A DNA stretch of 15,018 bases, from the NCBI GenBank assembly GCA_964409635.1, contig CAYPEL010000060.1, forward strand, positions 1-15,018. Direction: 5' to 3'. The translations under genes and the position numbers were made by a program. Positions 7,659 through 14,377 of this stretch are shown piece by piece. The stretch is from CAYPEL01 sp964409635 (lineage in GTDB: Bacteria; Pseudomonadota; Gammaproteobacteria; DSM-19610). Every line of letters begins with the position of its first letter. Within the stretch, counting starts at the first letter, position 1. The notes beneath the pieces are model-generated. The model was given only the letters and a program-made list of their open reading frames with translations. It searched no databases and was not told the DNA's origin.

Positions 7659-7922
7659 ATCCTATTGTTTTAAGGTGTTATAAATTATTATCGGAAGAAA
7701 AATGTGTCTTGATTCAGCGACATGTATTATCGCCTGAGTTTAATGAATTGTTTAAATACTATATATTTTTCAGCCGCTTAAAATGCGCCATAAGATTGAC
7801 ATCCTATTGTGCTGAAAATAATTTAATGCAGGGTATACAAAAAACTATATTGCTTTCATTTCAACCATAACTAGAATTGGCATGTGCCATTAGGCCTAAT
7901 TTATGTATGGAGATATGTCGAT
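7659..7922 (+). promoter_or_regulatory. AT-rich leader with two promoter candidates for the EF-hand gene
   Basis: This 264-base stretch has no gene. It is clearly richer in A and T than its surroundings. One candidate promoter has a perfect TTGACA at 7796-7801, but the possible -10 elements are poor in sequence or spacing (AATAAT at 7817-7822 after 15 bases, or TAATTT at 7819-7824 after 17). The second has TTGCTT at 7850-7855, a 16-base spacer and TAGAAT at 7872-7877, which would give a leader of about 40 bases. GGAG at 7909-7912 is the ribosome site, ten bases before the ATG at 7923. The sequence ATCCTATTGT occurs twice (7659-7668 and 7801-7810). Confidence 0.45.
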
Positions 7923-8291
7923 ATGACAAGCAAGACCCTAATTCTTTCTTCCGCCGCTTTATTCGCAAGTATGTTCACCGCAACAAGCTTTGCTCTGGAT
8001 ATTGCAGAGTCTGCTGCTGATGCCACTGCAGAAGCGACTGCTGCTGTTGGTGACACGGCTAGTGATGCCGCCGCTGCAGTTACTGATGCAATCACAGGCG
8101 ATGCTGGTTCAAGTGATGCCGGTGCATCATTTGCAGCTTTGGATGCCGATAGCGATGGTGCTATTTCAGTCAGCGAAGCTGAAGCAAACCCTGCATTAAT
8201 GGAAACTTGGAGTGCCGTTGATGCAAACCAGGATGGTCAGCTGGATGCGTCAGAATTCAGTGCATTTGAAACTGAAAAACCTGCTGAATAA
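7923..8291 (+). CDS. Secreted EF-hand calcium-binding protein
   Basis: The 122-residue product starts with a typical signal peptide (hydrophobic stretch about 5-20, likely cleavage after SFA at residue 24), followed by an Ala/Asp/Thr-rich low-complexity region (about 25-70) and two EF-hand loops. Loop 1 is D74-A-D-S-D-G-A-I-S-V-S-E85 and loop 2 is D100-A-N-Q-D-G-Q-L-D-A-S-E111; both keep the ligand positions 1, 3, 5 and 12, Gly at 6 and the hydrophobic residue at 8, so calcium binding is likely. The mature protein is strongly acidic. The ATG at 7923 is preferred over in-frame GTG at 7884 because of GGAG at 7909-7912 and because the signal peptide begins there. It is a single-gene unit with its own leader and terminator. 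The partner or role is unknown. Confidence 0.88.
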   Translation: MTSKTLILSSAALFASMFTATSFALDIAESAADATAEATAAVGDTASDAAAAVTDAITGDAGSSDAGASFAALDADSDGAISVSEAEANPALMETWSAVDANQDGQLDASEFSAFETEKPAE

Positions 8292-8316
8292 ATACAGTCT
8301 GGTAATTGTCTGTATT
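8291..8316 (+). repeat. Seven-base-pair hairpin just after the EF-hand stop
   Basis: AATACAG (8291-8297) and CTGTATT (8310-8316) form a perfect stem with a 12-base loop directly ahead of the intrinsic terminator. It begins in the stop codon. It may stabilise the mRNA 3' end; function not shown. Confidence 0.4.
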
Positions 8317-8319
8317 AAA

Positions 8320-8356
8320 CCCGCACGCTTCGAGTGAGAGGCGTGCGGGTTTTTTT
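8320..8356 (+). terminator. Intrinsic terminator after the EF-hand gene
   Basis: CCCGCACGC (8320-8328) pairs perfectly with GCGTGCGGG (8341-8349), the stem can extend by three further pairs toward a six-base GAGTGA loop, and seven Ts follow (8350-8356). It starts 28 bases after the stop codon. On the other strand the same stem is followed by TTTAATA, so it may also weakly end the converging protease gene. Confidence 0.95.
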
Positions 8357-8375
8357 ATGGGCTTTTATTTACAAG

Positions 8376-8933
8376 CTATGAAGGTGAAACCGGGGTTTTT
8401 TCGGAGGTTTCTTCCTGCACTTCGACAACCGGTTGGTTTTCCGACTTGGTTTTGGTGGCGATGCTGCTGTTGCAGTGACTGAGCACCAGTTGCGGCGGGT
8501 TAATGGAAAAAATAAACGGTGAAGCCTGGCGCAGGGCGCTGAGGCCTAGAATCTGCCGCGTATTACCTGGAAACACTGCAACTTCAATGTTTTCCAGATC
8601 GCATGAACCACCTATGCTCATACTTTTTACTCTATAGACGGGTACCACCAGGCGGCTGCCATCAGCCAGGATACCTTCGAGATCTTTTATATAACTGGCG
8701 CTTTGTTGTTGCATGAGCACGGCCAGAGTTTCTTCGTTGATCGTAGCGTAACCTGAGCCGGTATCGACCATAAAGTCGACAGTATCAAGTCCGGCAACTT
8801 CAGTCGTGACATAAAAAGTCGAAGCACCCTTGTGCTGCATGGGAATAGTAGTCGAAAATTCTCCCGCAGTTACCATGCCTGAAAGCATCAGGGGGAGCAG
8901 TGTGCTACTAACAATCAGTAGGTTTTTTCTCAT
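8376..8933 (-). CDS. Exported retropepsin-like aspartic protease domain protein
   Basis: The 185-residue product has a signal peptide (basic MRKN, hydrophobic 5-20, likely cut after VTA at residue 23) and one clan AA aspartic protease domain. The active-site motif is VDFMVDTGSGYATI with Asp57-Thr58-Gly59, and the second typical element, a hydrophobic-hydrophobic-Gly pattern, is in QILGLSAL (127-134). One motif per chain implies a homodimer like retropepsins. Cys111 and Cys154 could form a disulfide in the periplasm. The last 30 residues are a polar Glu/Thr/Ser-rich tail. The start at 8933 is chosen because AAGG (8945-8942) sits at normal distance; the ATG at 8939 is too close. Substrate unknown; an inactive ligand-binding role cannot be excluded. 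Confidence 0.85.
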   Translation of the reverse strand: MRKNLLIVSSTLLPLMLSGMVTAGEFSTTIPMQHKGASTFYVTTEVAGLDTVDFMVDTGSGYATINEETLAVLMQQQSASYIKDLEGILADGSRLVVPVYRVKSMSIGGSCDLENIEVAVFPGNTRQILGLSALRQASPFIFSINPPQLVLSHCNSSIATKTKSENQPVVEVQEETSEKTPVSPS

Positions 8934-9074
8934 GATCATGACCTTGTCCAGTGCCGCTATGGCTTACTGTATTTGATCGGCGACAGATTTAACAGCTTAA
9001 GAAGTCCCCGGGTTGTCCCGGCATATACAGCAAGCTGTTGAATATAAATGATTTAATGCTTTGAGCATGGGTTT

Positions 9075-9090
9075 ATTGAATAATTTCAAT
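9075..9090. repeat. ATTGAA/TTCAAT inverted repeat
   Basis: Perfect six-base arms around TAAT in the 257-base non-coding spacer 8940-9196. It lies immediately downstream, on the minus strand, of the possible TATAGA -10 element, so it could be an operator for the protease gene. The rest of this spacer holds only the CRP-type site and a five-base GC hairpin at 9008-9021; I see no gene in it. Confidence 0.3.
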
Positions 9091-9142
9091 CTATAGGTAA
9101 AATGTCATGAAATCAAAGGTTTCGGTGGCATTTGCGCGCTAG

Positions 9143-9158
9143 TGTGACTGCTATCACA
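9143..9158. promoter_or_regulatory. CRP/Vfr-type palindrome
   Basis: TGTGA, six bases, TCACA: both half-sites match the CRP consensus exactly. It lies in the spacer between the two minus-strand genes, 39 bases past the end of the YyaL gene and about 210 bases before the protease start. A possible minus-strand -10 (TATAGA, 9095-9090) would place the site roughly 67 bases upstream of transcription start, within the range of class I activation. Whether it is bound is not shown. Confidence 0.5.
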
Positions 9159-9196
9159 GATATAAAAAAGACTGCGAAACGTAGTGGGAAAGGCGG

Positions 9197-11254
9197 CTAA
9201 TGCTCAAGTTGCTGCCTGAAGTCTTCTAGTTTTGTGACCGGTGGCTGGCACGCCATGCCCTGGCAAATGTAAGCCACCACACTGTCTTTCGGTGTGCGGC
9301 TAGCCAGCAGGCCGGGAAGATCTTGTGCTGTGTCCGGTATCAGGAAACTCAAGCGGCGTGGCGTATAGCTTTGTCCGGCCAGGTGTAACCAGGATTCGGC
9401 AGATTTTAACTCACCGCGTATTACGATTATCTGTAAGGGATTCAAGTGCTCTTCCAGTGCCAGTAGCAGGCCGGTATGCGCGTAAGGTGTTTGTTCGATA
9501 GCCTGCCAGGCGGACTTCAAACTCGCCTCTGCAGCATCCAGGTAACGCGTTTCTCCGAGCAGATGTCCTAGCCGGCTGAGTACTTTAACCGCGATGGCAT
9601 TGCCTGCCGGCAGGGAATCATCGGTGAGTGGTTTTGGGCGTTGAATCAGGTTTTCATGATCATCGGCGGTGAAATAGAAGCCGCCGTTTTGGTCAGCGAA
9701 ATGTTGCAGGACAACCCCGCTCAGCTGCTGGGCGAAATCCAGGTCTTGGCTGCGCCAGCGCACTTGTAGTAACTCTAAAATTGCGTCGATCAGAAAAACG
9801 TAATCATCAAGATAGGCATTTAAATGCGCCCGGCCATCTTTGCTGGTGGCTAACAGGCGGCCGTTTTTCCACATCTGCGCGCGGATAAAATCGAGCGCCT
9901 GTTCAGCTATTTGTGCATAGCCAGGCAGCGCCAGGTGGCGGCTTGCCTGCGCCAGTCCCTTGATCATGAGTGCATTCCAGGAAACCAGCACCTTGTCATC
10001 GCGGCCGGGACGGATACGCTGTTCGCGCGCAGCAAATAACTTTTGCCGCGCTCCAGCGAGTTGTTGCCGGGCGTCTGCGATACCGATATCCAGTTCAGTG
10101 GCGATATCATCCAGTGACTGGAACACATGCGGGTTCCATTTGCCTTCAAAATTGGCCTCGCGATCAAAACCAAATCTTTTCGCGGCAACGGCGTATTCAC
10201 TGTGGCTGAGGATTGACAGGATTTGTTCCCGGTGCCAGACATAAAACCGTCCTTCTTCACCCTCTGAGTCAGCATCCAGGCTGGAATAAAAGGCGCCTTG
10301 TGGAGACAGCATCTCGCGCACCAGCCAGTCCACGGTTTCTTGTGCTGTGCGCCGGTACAGTGGCTTGCCGGTTATGGCAAAGGCTTCGGCGTAGAGTGAC
10401 AACAGCGGGCCATTATCGTAGAGCATTTTTTCAAAATGCGGAATCATCCATTGTTTATCGACCGAATAACGGCAGAAGCCGCCACCAATCTGGTCGTACA
10501 CGCCGCCGCGCGCCATCCGTTCGAGTGTGAATAGGGCCATATGCAATGCGCGCTTGTCTTCCTGCCCCGTTGATTGACTGGCAGACCAGTGCCGCAGTAG
10601 CCGTTCAATACTGGTTGGGTGTGGAAACTTGGGGGCATTACCGAAGCCGCCATCGTGCGCATCGAATTGTTGTTCGAGCTGCTGGCGGGCGGCATCAATC
10701 GGCATGGAGTTGAGGCGGGTATTTTCGTTTTGTCCGGCCTGGTTCATGGACGCCATGAAGTCGATGAGTGACTGGTTCTGGCGTTCGATTTCATGCTGTT
10801 TTTCGTGGTAGAAAGCCACTACGCGGTGACACAGATCAGTAAAGGCAGGCAGGCCGTGACGCGCGTGTTTCGGGAAATAGGTGCCACCGAAAAATGGAAT
10901 CTGTTGATCCGGTGTTAGAAACAGTGTCAACGGCCAGCCGCCGCTGCGTTGTGTCAGCAGGTGGTGGGCGGTCTGATAGATTTTGTCCAGATCCGGGCGC
11001 TCTTCACGATCTACTTTAATGTTAATAAATAATTCGTTCATCACCTCGGCGGTGGCCGGGTCTGCAAAAGACTCGTGCGCCATCACGTGGCACCAGTGAC
11101 AGGCCGAATAGCCTATGGATAGCAAGATGGGTTTGCTTTCACTGCGCGCCTTATCCAGGGCTGCACTGCTCCAGGGGTACCAGTCAACCGGATTTTCAGC
11201 GTGTTGTAACAGATAAGGGCTGGTCTCATGCTTGAGGTGATTGGTATAGTGCAA
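9197..11254 (-). CDS. YyaL/DUF255 thioredoxin-domain protein (SPATA20-like)
   Basis: The 685-residue product has an N-terminal DUF255 thioredoxin-like domain (about 1-170) followed by an alpha/alpha six-barrel region like that of glycosidases and N-acylglucosamine epimerases. The opening ETSPYLLQHAENPVDWYPW (10-28) is the family's signature, and SACHWCHVMAHESF contains the CxxC pair Cys52/Cys55. Length fits the family. The biochemical role is unsettled; a redox or carbohydrate-linked function is often proposed. The start codon is TTG at 11254-11252, with AGGA (11267-11264) nine bases upstream; the family N-terminus begins exactly there. There is no signal peptide, so it is cytoplasmic. It is divergent from the glycosyltransferase gene. 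Confidence 0.93.
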   Translation of the reverse strand: MHYTNHLKHETSPYLLQHAENPVDWYPWSSAALDKARSESKPILLSIGYSACHWCHVMAHESFADPATAEVMNELFINIKVDREERPDLDKIYQTAHHLLTQRSGGWPLTLFLTPDQQIPFFGGTYFPKHARHGLPAFTDLCHRVVAFYHEKQHEIERQNQSLIDFMASMNQAGQNENTRLNSMPIDAARQQLEQQFDAHDGGFGNAPKFPHPTSIERLLRHWSASQSTGQEDKRALHMALFTLERMARGGVYDQIGGGFCRYSVDKQWMIPHFEKMLYDNGPLLSLYAEAFAITGKPLYRRTAQETVDWLVREMLSPQGAFYSSLDADSEGEEGRFYVWHREQILSILSHSEYAVAAKRFGFDREANFEGKWNPHVFQSLDDIATELDIGIADARQQLAGARQKLFAAREQRIRPGRDDKVLVSWNALMIKGLAQASRHLALPGYAQIAEQALDFIRAQMWKNGRLLATSKDGRAHLNAYLDDYVFLIDAILELLQVRWRSQDLDFAQQLSGVVLQHFADQNGGFYFTADDHENLIQRPKPLTDDSLPAGNAIAVKVLSRLGHLLGETRYLDAAEASLKSAWQAIEQTPYAHTGLLLALEEHLNPLQIIVIRGELKSAESWLHLAGQSYTPRRLSFLIPDTAQDLPGLLASRTPKDSVVAYICQGMACQPPVTKLEDFRQQLEH

Positions 11255-11362
11255 CTTGTTTTATCCTGTCGTTCAGGTAGCGGGAAATACACGCGGTAAA
11301 AATCTGTCCGCGATGAGTATATACCTCATGCGCTCAAAATCCGGAAAATTCCGGGGGGAATA
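11255..11362. promoter_or_regulatory. Divergent promoter region between YyaL and the GT2 gene
   Basis: This 108-base spacer must serve both directions. It holds two inverted repeats: ATGAG/CTCAT around a TATATAC core (about 11313-11329), and CCGGAA-AA-TTCCGG (11341-11354), whose right arm runs into the G-rich ribosome site (11353-11360) of the GT2 gene. I cannot name firm -35/-10 pairs. Confidence 0.4.
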
Positions 11363-12079
11363 ATGCGGTTTTCGGTGGTGATTCCAGTCTATAACGAAGC
11401 AGATAATATCCTTCCCTTGCTGGAAGAAATGATGATGGCGTTGGTGACTGAAGATAAGTATGAAATTATTGTCGTTGATGATGGCAGTAATGACGGGACA
11501 ACAGAGCGCCTGCGTATTGCTTGCGCTGATAATTCCAGGTTGCGTGTGTTGCGTCACGCCCGGCGATGCGGCCAGAGTGCTGCGCTGCTCAGCGGTGTTG
11601 AGGCAGCGAAGTGTGAAATAATTGTAACGATTGACGGTGATGGCCAGAATGACCCGGCTGACATTCCTGGTTTACTCAAAGGATTCGAGCAAGCACCGGA
11701 TGATTGGTTGATGTTGGCCGGTCAGCGTGGCAAGCGCCAGGATTCTTTTATTAAACGGCTATCATCGCGGTTGGCAAACGCGGTTAGATCCAGGGTGCTT
11801 GCCGATGCTGCGCCCGACACTGGCTGTGGTCTGAAGCTGTTTCCGCGCAAACTGTTTCTAGTATTACCGGCATTTAACCACATGCACCGTTTCCTGCCGG
11901 CGCTGGCACAGCGGGCGGGCGCCCGTACTCTGTCTGTTGCAGTTCATACCCGGCCGCGCAGGCACGGTGTTTCCAAGTACGGAATCAATAACCGGCTATG
12001 GGCCGGGATTATCGACTTGCTGGGTGTCATTTGGTTGCAGCGCCGCCGCATGCAACCCGAAGTGACCGAGTTAAAATAA
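11363..12079 (+). CDS. Family 2 glycosyltransferase, DPM1/GtrB-like polyprenyl-phosphate glycosyltransferase
   Basis: The 238-residue GT-A enzyme probably transfers a sugar from a nucleotide donor to polyprenyl phosphate on the cytoplasmic face of the membrane. Motifs in order: SVVIPVYNEADNI (4-16), VVDDGSNDGT (37-46), the metal-binding DGD of TIDGDGQNDP (Asp91, Asp93), PDTGCGLKLF (151-160) and MHRFLPALAQRAG (174-186), then RHGVSKYGINNRLW, the usual end of this subgroup. ArnC/GtrB enzymes have two C-terminal membrane helices; this one lacks them and ends after an amphipathic IIDLLGVIWLQRRR helix, like short DPM1 forms. ATG at 11363 follows a GGGGGGAA site. First gene of a three-gene cassette with the VTT protein and the ArnT-like enzyme. 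The sugar cannot be read from sequence. Confidence 0.9.
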   Translation: MRFSVVIPVYNEADNILPLLEEMMMALVTEDKYEIIVVDDGSNDGTTERLRIACADNSRLRVLRHARRCGQSAALLSGVEAAKCEIIVTIDGDGQNDPADIPGLLKGFEQAPDDWLMLAGQRGKRQDSFIKRLSSRLANAVRSRVLADAAPDTGCGLKLFPRKLFLVLPAFNHMHRFLPALAQRAGARTLSVAVHTRPRRHGVSKYGINNRLWAGIIDLLGVIWLQRRRMQPEVTELK

Positions 12080-12084
12080 CCACC

Positions 12085-12759
12085 ATGTTTACATTCCGGC
12101 GTATAGTGAAAGGCTTGCTGTTGATCGCTGGTCTGATCATTCTTGTGGTGTTGATCGATTCGGGAAATTTGTCGGCTGTGCTGGATAAGGACTGGATTGA
12201 CAGCGAGATCCGTGGCCAGGGTTTGCAGGGGAAAGTTTTATTTGTTGTCTTTGCGGCCAGCCTGGCATCATTTGGTCTGCCGCGCCAGATTGTCGCCTTC
12301 ATGGCGGGCTACGGTTTTGGCTTTTCAAGCGGCGCCGTTCTCGCCATGCTGGCAATTGTTGCCGCCTGTGTCATGAGCTTTACTTATGGTTATCTGGGCT
12401 CGGTAATTTTCAGTTCGGCAAAACTTCCTCTGCGAATGCAACGTATGGCAGCGTTTATTAAAGATAACACTTTTACCAGTGTGCTGATGATTCGCTTACT
12501 GCCCGCGGGGAGTAATTTACTGGTCAATCTTACCGCGGGCGCCATGCGTATCCAGCGGCTTGCGTTTTTTTCAGGCACAGCACTAGGCTATATTCCGCAG
12601 ACACTGATATTTACGCTGATTGGCAGCGGTGTGCATGTCGACCCTGGGCAGCGTATTGGTGTGGGTGTTGTCCTCTTTATTCTGTCTGCGTTGCTGGGAG
12701 CACAGCTATACCGCCGATACCGCGAACGGGTTCGCACGGAACTGGAGCCAGGCTTCTGA
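12085..12759 (+). CDS. VTT-domain membrane protein (TVP38/TMEM64, DedA superfamily)
   Basis: The 224-residue protein has about six hydrophobic segments (roughly 8-24, 50-80, 83-105, 131-150, 158-180, 190-208). The pattern FMAGYGFGFSSGAVLAMLA (72-90) followed by MIRLLPAGSNLLVN with Arg137 and Pro140, then AGAMRI, is that of the VTT (SNARE-associated Golgi) family. Relatives include bacterial DedA-type undecaprenyl-phosphate translocases and eukaryotic scramblases, so lipid movement across the membrane is a reasonable role, though TVP38-type members themselves are little studied. The ATG at 12085, five bases past the GT2 stop, has a poor ribosome site and is probably coupled to it; an earlier in-frame start at 11998 would lie within the GT2 gene. 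Middle gene of the cassette. Confidence 0.9.
   Translation: MFTFRRIVKGLLLIAGLIILVVLIDSGNLSAVLDKDWIDSEIRGQGLQGKVLFVVFAASLASFGLPRQIVAFMAGYGFGFSSGAVLAMLAIVAACVMSFTYGYLGSVIFSSAKLPLRMQRMAAFIKDNTFTSVLMIRLLPAGSNLLVNLTAGAMRIQRLAFFSGTALGYIPQTLIFTLIGSGVHVDPGQRIGVGVVLFILSALLGAQLYRRYRERVRTELEPGF
12744..12747 (+). promoter_or_regulatory. Ribosome site pointing to a CTG start for the ArnT-like gene
   Basis: GGAG lies eight bases before CTG at 12756, which overlaps the VTT stop codon as CTGA. No in-frame ATG or GTG occurs at the expected start of the downstream gene; see the gene entry and finding. Confidence 0.5.
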
Positions 12760-14204
12760 AACTGCCGCAATTTTATCTGCAATGGCCACTCCTGATTTTG
12801 CTCTGGCTTGGCGTGTCAGTGATGGCACTCATAACGCGGCCACTCCTGCCTGTTGATGAAACCCGCTACTTGTCAGTTGCCTGGGAAATGTGGCAACGGC
12901 ATGACTTCCTGGTGCCCTATCTAAACGATATAGCCTATAGTCATAAGCCGCCATTATTGTTCTGGCTAATCCATGCTGCCTGGTCTGTAACCGGTGTCCA
13001 CGACTGGCCGGCACGGTTAGTGCCGCCGTTGCTTGCGTTGCTGGTGATTATACAAAGTACCGTACTTGCGCGCCGCTTGTGGCCGAGTCTATCAGTTGAG
13101 ATACAAAGTTTTGTTCCCTGGCTGATATTGGGTGGCTGGTTTTTCATTTTATTCATGACGCTGGTGCAGTTTGATTTATTGTTGACTGTGTTTGCTTTGC
13201 TGGCCTGGCAAGGACTGTTACTTGCTGATAACCGGCAATGTCGAGGCTGGTTGATAACCGGTTTTGCGGCCGGTCTGGGTGTGCTGGCTAAAGGGCCAGT
13301 CATCTTATTATTCGTTGTGCCTGTTGCGCTGTTGGCACCCTGGTGGCGCGGTGAACCTACCCACCGTAGCGGGTACTTTGGGTTGTTAGCCAGCCTAATC
13401 ATCGCGGCAGCCATTGCACTTGCCTGGGCGCTTCCTGCAGGATTTGCAGGGGGAGAAGCGTATCGTGAAGCTATTTTCTGGGGACAGTCCGCTGGCCGCG
13501 TGGTCGATTCATTTGCCCACCGCAGTCCCTGGTGGCTGTATTTGCTGGCGTTACCCTCGATGTTGTTACCCTGGTTATTTTGGCCGGCAATCTGGCGTGC
13601 TATGGGTAGCGCTGGATCAGCACTTGATGAACCCGGTACAAAATTCATCTTTGCCGTGGTGATACCGGCATTGCTTGTGTTCAGTCTGATCAGCGGCAAA
13701 CAGCCGAAATATTTATTACCCATCCTGCCGTTGCTGGCTTTACTGTTGGCGCGTTTACTTGTTAATGTCGGCCAGTCTACTGAGATGTTGCAGAAGCTCA
13801 GATATATCAGCTTGACAAGCGCGGCATTATTTATGCTGTTACACCTGAGCGTGGTACCCCTATTGCGCCCGGCCTATGATTTGACGGTCATGAGCCAGAC
13901 ACTCGCTGAGTTACAATCACACAATACCCAGCTTGCTCATTTGGGAAAGTATCATGGCCAGTTCCATTTTCTGGGGCGTCTAAAAAAACCAATTGTTGCG
14001 CTGCCGTTTGATAAAAAAGCACTGCAAGCCTGGCTGGAGCAGAACCCACAGGGCTATCTGGTCATGTATGATCGGCGCCTGGCGGTGGATAACTCAGATG
14101 TAGTATTTGATCAGCCGTACAGAAGTGGACGCCTGTTGGTATTGCCAGCTGAGAAACTGCTGAATGACCCGCAGCGTCTCGACGCCTTACTGACAAATGC
14201 GTAA
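12756..14204 (+). CDS. ArnT/PMT-like integral membrane glycosyltransferase (GT83 type)
   Basis: The product (482 residues if CTG 12756 is the start, 468 if TTG 12798) belongs to the GT-C, lipid-sugar-dependent transferases. The first periplasmic loop carries the catalytic pattern RPLLPVDETRYLSVAWEM (Asp34-Glu35, Arg37, Tyr38) and then SHKPPLLFWL, both typical of ArnT/PMT_2 proteins. About 10-12 hydrophobic helices fill residues 10-380, and a soluble tail follows, where ArnT-type enzymes have a periplasmic domain. The longer start restores a full first helix (FYLQWPLLILLWLGVSVMALI, split as 6-16 and 17-26), whereas TTG would halve it. Such enzymes move a sugar from polyprenyl phosphate to lipid A, protein or another periplasmic acceptor. 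Third gene of the GT2-VTT-GT83 cassette. Acceptor and sugar are unknown. Confidence 0.88.
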   Translation: MKLPQFYLQWPLLILLWLGVSVMALITRPLLPVDETRYLSVAWEMWQRHDFLVPYLNDIAYSHKPPLLFWLIHAAWSVTGVHDWPARLVPPLLALLVIIQSTVLARRLWPSLSVEIQSFVPWLILGGWFFILFMTLVQFDLLLTVFALLAWQGLLLADNRQCRGWLITGFAAGLGVLAKGPVILLFVVPVALLAPWWRGEPTHRSGYFGLLASLIIAAAIALAWALPAGFAGGEAYREAIFWGQSAGRVVDSFAHRSPWWLYLLALPSMLLPWLFWPAIWRAMGSAGSALDEPGTKFIFAVVIPALLVFSLISGKQPKYLLPILPLLALLLARLLVNVGQSTEMLQKLRYISLTSAALFMLLHLSVVPLLRPAYDLTVMSQTLAELQSHNTQLAHLGKYHGQFHFLGRLKKPIVALPFDKKALQAWLEQNPQGYLVMYDRRLAVDNSDVVFDQPYRSGRLLVLPAEKLLNDPQRLDALLTNA

Positions 14205-14232
14205 GCTTGTTTTGAGGCGTCTCGGACTTCCT

Positions 14233-14325
14233 CATTGTGCCACTAATTTTTGGGGCGCTGTGAATACTCCCTGTACGCTTGGCTGCCGTACCCCTGCGGG
14301 CGGCACCCAACTGGGTGGCACAATG
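14233..14325 (+). repeat. Long inverted repeat and nested hairpins upstream of lgt
   Basis: CATTGTGCCAC (14233-14243) and GTGGCACAATG (14315-14325) are perfect 11-base arms, extendable outward by about five pairs with one bulged A. Inside, TGCCG (14284-14288) pairs with CGGCA (14301-14305) with a CCC/GGG inner stem, and a competing hairpin CACCC-AACT-GGGTG (14304-14317) shares bases with both the inner and the outer stem. The 173-base spacer 14205-14377 holds no gene; this structure fills most of it. It may be an mRNA leader structure of lgt, a read-through 3' end for the cassette, or a small repeat element. Confidence 0.6.
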
Positions 14326-14377
14326 AAGGAATCAGAAAGTTATCTTGGAAACTCAGTAACAGGAAATATTTGAAATC

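Noticed and set aside
7659..7810. Two copies of ATCCTATTGT as a direct-repeat pair or insertion footprint
   Set aside because: A ten-base repeat in an AT-rich spacer can be chance, and no element ends, target duplications or transposase remnants accompany it.
9008..9021. A CCGGG/CCCGG hairpin as terminator of the YyaL gene
   Set aside because: It has only five pairs, no T-run on the minus strand, and lies about 175 bases past the stop.
11273..11557. A minus-strand open frame across the YyaL/GT2 divergent spacer
   Set aside because: It overlaps the start of the GT2 gene antisense and has no family features.
12941..13723. A 260-residue open frame on the minus strand opposite the ArnT-like gene
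   Set aside because: It is antisense to a gene with clear family motifs, its composition is Asn/Ala/Pro-rich without a recognisable fold, and no ribosome site or promoter supports it.
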